Below are positions 12,269 to 24,200 of a stretch of 64,000 nucleotides of DNA, one piece after another. A program made the translations under genes and the position numbers. The first letter of the stretch is position 1. Every line of letters begins with the position of its first letter. The stretch is from Ridgeia piscesae (Eukaryota; Annelida; Polychaeta; Sabellida; Siboglinidae). The notes under the pieces were generated by a model that saw only the letters and a list, made by a program, of their open reading frames with translations, did not search any database and had not been told where the DNA came from. The stretch lies in the NCBI GenBank assembly GCA_025642075.2, contig JAODUO010000041.1, positions 542,501-606,500 on the forward strand, in the 5' to 3' direction.

Positions 12269-15200
12269 CAAAAACAAGACTTTAAACGCTTTAGGCTTTC
12301 TAATGGGCTCTGAAATGTATGAGATGCTGTGGATGTGCTGCTGTTATGGTTTCCTGGGATTACTGTGCTTACAGTCTTACTGTGATACATGTTTTAAGTG
12401 CTGTTTTGGTTTGTTTTAGGGAGACTGGCTTTTCAGAATCTGAGATTCGTGTTGGTTTTGTTACATATGCCAAAGAATTACACTTCTACAATGTGAAGGT
12501 AATTAATAATAATAATAACGAGAATTTTTTTATCAGGTCTAAAACCTCAGAAATATGTTGTCTGAACTGTGAAGTATCATCAAAATTAAATGGTTACTCT
12601 GACTGAGTATTTTCCAAGCTTTCCCAAGTTTGTCTGTGCTTTCAGGAATTGCAATGATATGAAAATATATTTAATGAGAATGGCAGTGTTTCCTGAATTG
12701 TTTGAAATATTGCATATTTTATTGGTTATGAAGGAAACGATGCTGCGTAAAAAGTTCAATATATTTTTACTTTGTAAGACAATTCTATACACAATTGAAC
12801 TATTTGCATAATTAAAAACAGGCCTATTTCCCTGCTGGGTCTGGCCTTACTTCGTGTGATTGCAGCCGTTTGGACATGAGGATGCTGTGTTTGATGATTG
12901 TGTTTTGGTATGTTCCAGAGCAACTTGGCCCAGCCCCAGATGTTGGTTGTGTCTGACATTCAGGATGTGTTTGTGCCGCTGCTGGATGGCTTCATGGTGA
13001 AGCTGTCTGAGTCAGAGGCTGTCATTGACAGGTAAGTTGTCCCACTATACACAAGTGTGTGTCTTGTCAATGACTTACTCAGACATACATTTATTTGCAT
13101 GTTGTACATTCCAGATATTGTAAGGTCTCTAAAAAAATCTAAACAGAAAGGTCTAATGTACAGAAATCATTAGGCAAAATTGTGTCCTGGTGTGCCATCA
13201 TGCCCATCTCATGCCTTCCTCATGTCCAGTCATGTCTTGATGTTCAGTGGTTTCATCTTCACTCTTGATGTCCAGTCATGTCCTCCTCATGTCCAGTCGT
13301 GACCTCATTTCCAGTCATGTCCAGTCATGTTCTGATGCATATGTCCCGTCCTGGCATTTAGCCATACCTGTCCAGCCATACCTAACTCATGTCCAGTCAT
13401 ATTCTCCTGATGCTTATGTGTAGCTATACCCTATGATGTCCAGTAATGCCCTCCTCATGTCCAGCCATACCCTCCTCATGTCCAGCCACACCCTCATGTC
13501 CAGTCATACCCTCCTCGTGTCCAGTCATGCCTTCTCATGTCCAATGCTGCCCTCCTCATGTCCAGCCATACCCTCCTCATGTCCAGCCACACCCTCTCAT
13601 GTCCAATGCTGCCCTCCTCATGTGCAGTCATGCCCTCCTCATGTCCAGCCATACCCTCCTCATGTCCAGTCATACCCTCCTCATGTGCAGTCATGCCCTC
13701 CTCATGTCCAGCCATACCCTCCTCATGTGCAGTCATGCCCTCCTCATGTCCAGCCATACCCTCCTCATGTCCAGTCATGCCCTCCTCATGTCCAGCCATG
13801 CCCTCCTCATGTCCAGTTATGCCCTCCTCGTGTGCAGTCATGCCCTCCTCATGTCCAGTCATACCCTCCTCATGTCCAGTCATGCCCTCCTCATGTCCAG
13901 TCATGCCCTCCTCGTGTGCAGTCATGCCCTCCTCATGTCCAGTCATGCCCTCCTCATGTCCAGTCATACCCTCCTCATGTGCAGTCATGCCCTCCTCATG
14001 TCCAGTCATGCCCTCATCATGTCCAGTCATACCCTCCTCATGTGCAGTCATGCCCTCCTCATGTCCAGTCATGCCCTCCTCATGTCCAGTCATACCCTCC
14101 TCGTGTCCAGTCATGCCCTCCTCATGTCCAGTCATACCCTCCTCATGTGCAGTCATACCCTCCTCATGTCCAGTCATGCCCTCCTCATGTCCAGTCATAC
14201 CCTCCTCGTGTCCAGTCATGCTCTCCTCATGTCCAGTCATACCCTCCTCATGTGCAGTCATGCCCTCCTCATGTCCAGTCATGCCCTCCTCGTGTCCAGT
14301 CATACCCTCCTCATGTCCAGTCATGCCCTCCTCATGTCCAGTCATACCCTCCTCATGTCCAGTCATACCCTCCTCATGTCCAGTCATGCCCTCCTCATGT
14401 CCAGTCATGCCCTCATCATGTCCAGTCATACCCTCATGTCCAGTCATACCCTCCTCGTGTCCAGTCATGCAGTGCTAGCTGTTGTTGGTTGCAGCCTGCT
14501 CAGCCAGATCCCACAGATGTTTGCTGACAGCCGGGAGACGGAGGTGATCCTGGGCCCAGTCATCCAGGCCGGGGTCGACGCCCTCAAGTCAGCCGAATGC
14601 TGTGGCAAGTTGTTTGTCTTCCACACCACCATGCCACTGGCCGAGGCTCCGGGCAAATTGAAGAACCGCGATGACCGCAAACTGCTCGGCACAGAGAAGG
14701 AGAAGGTGAGTGTGTAGTGCCTACTGATAGGACAACAGATTCAGTGTCAGTAAAACCAGTGTGTTTAATGTAGAATGTTTGAACAGTGCATTTGTTATGA
14801 TGTCTGCAATCTGATGACAATGGTTATTATCAGTTGCATTTGGAGGTATTTTAGCATTTGGATTATACTAGAATTATTTATTCAGGTAAAGGTTATGAAT
14901 TTAGTGTTGTTTATAAAGGTTTATGTTAACAATTATTACTAATGGTGAGAAGTACTTTGTTATGTTACCAAGTGTGGTGTTTTCTGATACAACTGCTTTA
15001 TTAATGTACTTTTATGCTAGTTGTATATCAATAATTATTGATGATTAATGAATAGACAAAATGTCAACTTACTTTTAAACAAATCTAACAGTACAAATGT
15101 ATATAAAATGTAAATGGCATGTGTAATATGGAAGGCATACCACTGCACTGCATACACTTTTTGTATCCACTAGCCAACCAGAGTTAGTTGGTGTTGATGA

Positions 15201-18200
15201 TGACAATCTTGTTAGATGTAAATGTTGTGTAAGTGTTGTGTTCACCTGTGGAGTGACTGTCTGTTGTAGACGATACTGGCACCACAGAGTGGCTTCTACA
15301 CAAAGCTCGGCCAGGAATGTGTTGCGGTTGGATGTGGTGTTGATCTCTTCCTATTCCCAAACTCGTACACAGATGTCGCCACCATAGCTGAGGTTCCACG
15401 ACTGACCGGCGGAACATTGTATAAATACAGCTACTTCCAGGTGAGTTGACAAATTATGTTCTTGTTGATCTCAGCATGTTGGTCCATATGTATGCAGATA
15501 AAGATGTATTCTGGTCAATGAATTGTCTACACAATAGGGTAGATAAGCATTTAGACACATAGAAATCTGTGAAATATTGTCCAGATGCTGAGTTGTCTAG
15601 AATATCAATGTGTAGAATACTGTGGTTTGACTAATCTATTTGTAGACATTTTACAAATTTGCCATGTTCATCTTAATGTACTGTTGCATTTGTGTGACAT
15701 CCCTTGGGCCAATATAGAAATTAACATTTAGTGACACTTTATCTCTGCAGGCTGACTTGGATGGAGAGCGCTTCTTAACAGACCTGACGAGCCAGGTGAA
15801 GAAGTCTGTTGCCTTTGATGCTATAATGCGTGTGCGCACAAGCACAGGTGGGTGGCAGAAATATGCTAAATATAGGGAGCTGTTGGGTGTCTCTGAATCA
15901 ACTAAAACTATTCATTACCTGGAATAATGAGATTGTTGGAAGCATTGTTATGTATTTGTTATTTTGTTTATAAATGTTCATCCTTTCTCTGGAGTAACCC
16001 TGAAAAGGGATGGTTCTTACATACAGTCGCGCCTCGCTATAACGCGGTAGTTGGGGTCCACAAAATGGAACCGCGTTATAAACGAGGCGCGTTATAGATT
16101 ATATTCCGCCAGGGGCGCCACCACCCCCAAAACGCCACAACAGCAACCGAAGCCAATGTGCTGGTTGTGCGGGTGTGCGTGATTTATAAAACTAGCTGAC
16201 ATTGAAACCAACGTAAATGTGTATTACATTAATATAATATATACTGTCAAATGTTGAAATTTTGCGAATGGTGGACATTTTGAAATAAATTCAGAACAAA
16301 CGTGCCTCGTCTGGCGATGCGAACTGAGTGAAGAACTTTCTCAATTCAAATGTTTACTTTGGATTATCTAAAGATTATTTTGACAAAACAACTGACCGTA
16401 TTCAAGAATATGACTATTATACTAGTTGAAATAGTTAGAATGACTGTCAAAATCGACCATTTGTCAGTGCAACATTTCATGGCTCGCGCCGGGGGTTTTG
16501 CGCCGGAGGTGACTGTAGCAGCGATTGGGCGACCTAAAATGGCCTACCTCGATGTTGAAAAAAAAATTTCCTAATAAAAGTTCTCAATGGATTTGATTTT
16601 TTTTTTTTATTTGTCAACTAAATCGTATGGCTACATTTGTCTCGCATGAAGTAAGACATTTTTCCGTTCAGTAATTTTTTGGGAGCATGATAGTGCGGTT
16701 TTTTTTGGATGACGTTCAGCTAATAATATCATCATGATTATCTGACATAATAGAGATAGTATAATTTTATTATGATAAAGAGTTCATTTGGCAGTAAAAT
16801 GAAGCCTCATTCATATTTTTATAATAAGTATTTGCAGAGTTATGATTTTTATTGTAACAGTATGCAACAGAGGATTTTTGCTGGCTGGTCGCAGGGTTAA
16901 TTTGATTATCCATAGTGTCATAAGCAGTTTCTGTAATGCTATTGCAAATTATGGGGATGAGACTATCACAATAGTATTACAATATTTATACATACTACTT
17001 GACTAAACGGTTGTATTATGGTGTATATATTGCAGTATAATACATCATTCTCTACTAAACAGTTATTTTGTGTATGTATACTGTTATGTTGTTCCCGTTT
17101 TTGCTAAATAAATTTGATTTGTTTAACAGCTTTTGCTTTAATATTGTAATAGTAATACTGCGGTCAGAGTAATACAAAAATGAAACTATTTGCGTTAGTT
17201 AATCCTGCCATCACTGTTGGTTCTGTTGCTTGCAGGCATACGTGCGACTGACTTCTATGGCAACTTCTACATGTCAAACACGACGGATGTAGAGCTTGGT
17301 GCCATGGACAGTGATAAGTCCGTCACCGTTGAGATTCGCCATGACGACAAGCTAAACGAGGCAGAGGGCGCTACGGTGCAGGCCGCCTGTTTGTACACAA
17401 ACGTGATTGGCCAGCGGCGATTACGAGTACTCAACCTCTCGTTCAATTGTTGCATGCAACTCGCTGACATGTTCAGAAGCTGTGAACTCGACACTGTGAT
17501 CAACGTAATGTCAAAGCAAGGTCAGTATTGATCTATACATTTTTTCTGTTTCTCGTTAGGCATTTGTGAGCATTTTATTAACACTGTGCGTCCTAATGAT
17601 AACATGCAGTGTTTTGAATCTGCGTTATGATGGTACTGTGTATTGGGTTATGCGTACAGCGTGTTTTCAGCTATGGTTTTGTGAAATTAAATGTGGTTTT
17701 AAAAATGAGTGTGGTTTTATGAGGATTTCACTGAGACATCCGTGAAATATTGCAGGTATACGACAGACGTTGAATGGCACTCCAAAGATGGTGCGTGAGA
17801 CAATAACAAACCAGTGCGCCCAGATCCTCGCATGCTACCGCAAGAATTGTGCAACGCCGTCATCAGCTGGCCAGCTCATCCTTCCTGAGTGTATGAAACT
17901 ACTGCCTGTCTACACCAACTGTGTCATCAAGAGCAACATCCTGCAGGGAGGTGAGCGTTCTCGTTGTAGTTGGCTTACAGCATGGGTTGGCTGTTTTTGA
18001 AGAGATGGTAATTAATTTGTCGTGACCTTTTCATTATCGAAGGATCTAGTTGACTGGAGAATTGGTCCTTGATGGTGGAACCAGATTGGTATTTGAGATA
18101 TATAGATTTTAACATGTTTAATTTATTTAGTGATTGTGGTATCACCATTTGTCCATCATCCACCCTGCCTCATCGTCCGCCAATAGCTCCCATACCTAAG

Positions 18201-21200
18201 AAACTGTTGAGGATCTAATTTGGTATAAACGTATCTCTGGGCACTGCTACAATGCACTAGAAATTTTTATTTGGTTGGATCTTTCTGAAGACCACAAAAC
18301 CTTTATCAAATTGTGAAAATTTTATCATATGGTATATAGGTAGTACACAAATTATTTTTATTTGATTAAATGTTTCTTAGGGCACCTCAGGGCCTCCATA
18401 AAATCTACATATCCACATTTTGCCTGTGTCTGCCTAAACAGGCTGGGAACGAATACCTATATGTTTGAGACTGCCTTACTTGACCCCCCAACTATGCAGG
18501 CTAGGTGGCCTGCCTGGAAAGCATAGCTAATTAATATTCCATATGTGGCAGGCAGCTCCTGCAGGTTTTAATTAAGTTGTACCCTCAAGACTATTGATTT
18601 CCTGTAGATACACGAGGACTTTATGTTGATGCTTATTTAATTATCTGTAAAATGGTATGACTGTGATATATTGTTTGTCACCTCTAGTTGACAAACATAT
18701 ACAATTAATATTCTGAACAGCTGTACAATGAAATATCATACACTTTATTTTATTTGCAGGTGCAGATCTGACAACAGATGACCGAAGTTATCTGATGCAT
18801 CTGGTCAACGCGATGCCAGTCATAGACTCGGCCTGCTTCTTCTACCCTCGGCTGTTACCACTTGTAAGTGCACAGTGTTAGTCACCCCAGTGCATCCTGT
18901 CAAACCTTTGGTTTGTGTAGACCTCAATGTAGTGTTTTAACAGTAACAACCCATTGCATCCCGCTCACTGGCATGGAATGTGTAAGATGCATGCACACAA
19001 ATACAACTGATGGTAGAAGAAGAAAGAAATGGCACAACAAGAAGATGAGTTTTATTACAAGAAAAATACAGATAGCCATATTATTTTCCTGCACATTCTT
19101 CATTGAGCCATGAAATATGGGGCATATCACCGCAGCAGAGAAACATCTAAGTTCATATCATTGCAGCAGAGAAACATCTAAGTTCATATCATTGCAGCAG
19201 AGGAACATCTAAGTTCATATCACTGCAGCAGAGGAACATCTAAGTTCATATCACTGCAGCAGAGGAACATCTAAGTTCATATCACTGCAGCAGAGGAACG
19301 TCTAAGTTCATATCACAGCAGCAGAGGAACGTCTAAGTTCATATCACTGCAGCAGAGGAACGTCTAAGTTCATATCACTGCAGCAGAGAAACATCTAAGT
19401 TCATATCACTGCAGCAGAGAAACATCTAAGTTCATATCATTGCAGCAGAGGAACATCTAAGTTCATATCACTGCAGCAGAGGAACGTCTAAGTTCATATC
19501 ACTGCAGCAGAGGAACGTCTAAGTTCATATCACTGCAGCAGAGAAACATCTAAGTTCATATCACTGCAGCAGAGAAACATCTAAGTTCATATCACTGCAG
19601 CAGAGGAACATCCAAGTTCATATCATTGCAGCAGAGGAACATCTAAGTTCATATCACTGCAGCAGAGGAACATCTAAGTTCATATCACTGCAGCAGAGGA
19701 ACTTCTAAGTTCATATCACTGCAGCAGAGGAACGTCTAAGTTCATATCACTGCAGCAGAGGAACATCTAAGTTCATATCACTGCAGCAGAGGAACATCTA
19801 AGTTCATATCACTGCAGCAGAGGAACGTCTAAGTTCATATCACTGCAGCAGAGGAACATCTAAGTTCATATCACTGCAGCAGTGGAACGTCTAAGTTCAT
19901 ATCATTGCAGCAGAGGAACATCTAAGTTCATATCACTGCAGCAGAGGAACATCTAAGTTCATATCACTGCAGCAGAGGAACGTCTAAGTTCATATCACTG
20001 CAGCAGAGGAACATCTAAGTTCATATCACTGCAGCAGAGGAACGTCTAAGTTCATATCACTGCAGCAGAGGAACGTCTAAGTTCATATCACTGCAGCAGA
20101 GGAACGTCTAAGTTCATATCACTGCAGCAGAGGAACGTCTAAGTTCATATCACTGCAGCAGAGGAACGTCTAAGTTCATATCACTGCAGCAGAGGAAGAT
20201 CTAAGTTCATATCACTGCAGCAGAGGAACGTCTAAGTTCATATCACTGCAGCAGAGGAACGTCTAAGTTCATATCACTGCAGCAGAGGAACATCTAAGTT
20301 CATATCACTGCAGCAGAGGAACGTCTAAGTTCATATCACTGCAGCAAGAACAAGGGTAATACCAGCGGAGTCTAAGTTCATATCACTGCAGCAGAGGAAG
20401 GTCTAAGTTCATATCACTGCAGCAGAGGAACATCTAAGTTCATATCACTGCAGCAGAGGAACGTCTAAGTTCATATCACTGCAGCAGAGGAACGTCTAAG
20501 TTCATATCACTGCAGCAGAGGAACGTCTAAGTTCATATCACTGCAGCAGAGGAACGTCTAAGTTCATATCACTGCAGCAGAGGAACGTCTAAGTTCATAT
20601 CACTGCAGCAGAGGAACGTCTAAGTTCATATCACTGCAGCAGAGGAACGTCTAAGTTCATATCACTGCAGCAGAGGAACGTCTAAGTTCATATCACTGCA
20701 GCAGAGGAACGTCTAAGTTCATATCACTGCAGCAGAGGAACGTCTAAGTTCATATCACTGCAGCAGAGGAACGTCTAAGTTCATATCACTGCAGCAGAGG
20801 AACGTCTAAGTTCATATCACTGCAGCAGAGGAACGTCTAAGTTCATATCACTGCAGCAGAGGAACGTCTAAGTTCATATCACTGCAGCAGAGGAACGTCT
20901 AAGTTCATATCACTGCAGCAGAGGAACTCTAAGTTCATATCACTGCAGCAGAGGAACGTCTAAGTTCATATCACTGCAGCAGAGGAACGCTAAGTTCATA
21001 TCACTGCAGCAGAGGAACGTCTAAGTTCATATCACTGCAGCAGGGAACGTCTAAGTTCATATCACTGCAGCAGAGGAACATCTAAGTTCATATCACTGCA
21101 GCAGAGGAACGTCTAAGTTCATATCACTGCAGCAGAGGAACGTCTAAGTTCATATCACTGCAGCAGAGGAACGTCTAAGTTCATATCACTGCAGCAGAGG

Positions 21201-24200
21201 AACGTCTAAGTTCATATCACTGCAGCAGAGGAACGTCTAAGTTCATATCACTGCAGCAGAGGAACGTCTAAGTTCATATCACTGCAGCAGAGGAACGTCT
21301 AAGTTCATATCACTGCAGCAGAGGAACGTCTAAGTTCATATCACTGCAGCAGAGGAACGTCTAAGTTCATATCACTGCAGCAGAGGAACGTCTAAGTTCA
21401 TATCACTGCAGCAGAGGAACGTCTAAGTTCATATCACTGCAGCAGAGGAACGTCTAAGTTCATATCACTGCAGCAGAGGAACGTCTAAGTTCATATCACT
21501 GCAGCAGTGGAACGTCTAAGTTCATATCACTGCAGCAGAGGAACGTCTAAGTTCATATCACTGCAGCAGTGGAACATCTAAGTTCATATCACTGCAGCAG
21601 AGGAACGTCTAAGTTCATATCACTGCAGCAGAGGAACGTCTAAGTTCATATCACTGCAGCAGAGGAACGTCTAAGTTCATATCACTGCAGCAGAGGAACG
21701 TCTAAGTTCATATCACTGCAGCAGAGGAACATCTAAGTTCATATCACTGCAGCAGAGGAACATCTAAGTTCATATCACTGCAGCAGAGGAACATCTAAGT
21801 TCATATCACTGCAGCAGAGGAACGTCTAAGTTCATATCACTGCAGCAGAGGAACATCTAAGTTCATATCACTGCAGCAGAGGAACATCTAAGTTCATATC
21901 ACTGCAGCAGAGGAACATCTAAGTTCATATCACTGCAGCAGAGGAACATCTAAGTTCATATCACTGCAGCAGAGGAACATCTAAGTTCATATCACTGCAG
22001 CAGAGGAACATCTAAGTTCATATCACTGCAGCAGAGGAACATCTAAGTTCATATCACTGCAGCAGAGGAACGTCTAAGTTCATATCACTGCAGCAGAGGA
22101 ACGTCTAAGTTCATATCACTGCAGCAGAGGAACGTCTAAGTTCATATCACTGCAGCAGAGGAACGTCTAAGTTCATATCACTGCAGCAGAGGAACATCTA
22201 AGTTCATATCACTGCAGCAGTGGAACGTCTAAGTTCATATCACTGCAGCAGAGGAACGTCTAAGTTCATATCACTGCAGCAGAGGAACTTCTAAGTTCAT
22301 ATCACTGCAGCAGTGGAACGTCTAAGTTCATATCATTGCAGCAGAGGAACGTCTAAGTTCATATCACTGCAGCAGAGGAACTTCTAAGTTCATATCACTG
22401 CAGCAGAGGAACGTCCAAGTCATATCACTGCAGCAAAGGAACGTCTAAGTTCATATCACTGCAGCAGAGGAACATCTAAGTTCATATCACTGCAGCAGAG
22501 GAACATCTAAGTTCATATCACTGCAGCAGAGGAACGTCCAAGTCATATCACTGCAGCAAAGGAACATCTAAGTTCATATCACTGCAGCAAAGGCATGTCT
22601 AAGTTCATATCTACCAAAGGATAGCGGAATGCTCTATATTAGATTGGTCAATGTGACCCTGTGTCAAGCAATCATGTTTCTCTCTTCATTATTCTATATA
22701 ATGTGTTTAGATTCTTGGATATCTTTACACTCTCATGTTGCAGCGGCATTGCTGCTTTATGTATATATTTAGAAACTCTGGTGCACTGAGACTGTTACAT
22801 TAGATGGTTGTGTGTTGTCTTTCAGCATGATGTCGATATGAACTCTGACAGTCTGCCGACAGCCATACGGTGTTCATACGAGCGAATCAACGATGTTGGT
22901 GTCTACCTCCTCGGTTAGTGCCGCTCTCAAACACTGCCTCTTATGTTCTAATGTAAGGTGTTGTCTGTGAGAAAGCCTGTTTTAAATGACGACCTAATTT
23001 TAATGTGAATTGTGTGACAGTATGCCATGTATAAATTTGTATTACCAATTGGCTAAACCGTTCGAAATTATATTATAGTGCAGGCACTAACTGCGTGTCC
23101 TAATGTTTTTTTCCCATTTTAACAAAAACCTGAACACCTATAATAGATCTATCAGAAAAGTTGTTTTGAGTGAAGTTCTTACAAAAATAGATTAACAACA
23201 TTCGAATGTCATAAAAAATGCCTGCATCAAAAACTGTCTGCACTAAATAAAGAGCTCTCTAACAAGAGCATGTTACATCAGTCAGTGTAAGATCATGTGG
23301 TAATGCTGGTGGGTTTGTCTGCCATCAGTAACTTTCTGAACATGTAATTTCTGATGTAAGAATGCAAATCGATTGAACAGGGGTTTACTGACATAAACTT
23401 TAATTAAGAAAATGGTAAATAAGTCTTCATTTTCATTAAGTTGTACAATAGCTACTTTTTTTCCAAAAACTACAGATCATATCATCAATGAGCTTTTCAA
23501 CAGTCGTTGTTTCAATGTCTTGATGATATGACACTGCATTTTATACAGAGCCACGCGAGAATGTTGCTGTTTTCAACCAGGGCTGAATAAAAACTGTTGG
23601 ACACATGTAGAATGTTACCGTGTAACATTCCCATCATAGCCACTGGCATTGCACTAGATTAGGTGAGGTCACTGTGACATCGTTGTTGCAGAGAACGGCC
23701 TGGTGATGTACCTGTGGATCGGCATCAACGTGTCCCACGACTGGCTGCAGGGGGTCTTTGGTGTTCAGTCCGCCGCACAGGTCGACATTGATAAGGTAGG
23801 TACAGTCGTCCCACACTGCTGCCCACCAGCTTTATGCAGAGACCCATCCACCCGCCATTTGCACGGGTGGTGGATGGGTAAAAATGAAGGAGCAAAAAAG
23901 GTCTTCCAAAATGATAGATATTGTCAGTTACGCTTTAAAAATGGGTGTCACAATGTCATGTATGTTTGTAGTTTATTTCAGGTCACAAAGCACATCTCAA
24001 ATGGCTTGTATATGAGTTAACATAAATGAGTGTCCACCAAAAAATGTGACTGGCAAAAATTTGTTTCTGCCTAACGCCCACTATTTGTATTAATGAAAAC
24101 TCCCTTGTAATTTCAATGTATTGCTTGTCTTATTTTAGAAACAGTGCTAATGAAAGTGTTCATTGCAACAATTGTTCATTTGTACAAATTTGTTGTTTTG

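Noticed and set aside
13433..14478. Long reading frames of 300-420 codons on both strands
   Set aside because: They come from a 21-bp repeat with no stop in several frames. Only the exon 13 part (from 14495) is coding. The frame continuity is reported as a finding, not as a gene.
19122..22612. CRISPR array
   Set aside because: Direct repeats are contiguous without unique spacers, and the array sits in a spliced eukaryotic intron. The 35- and 59-bp arrays are rejected for the same reason.
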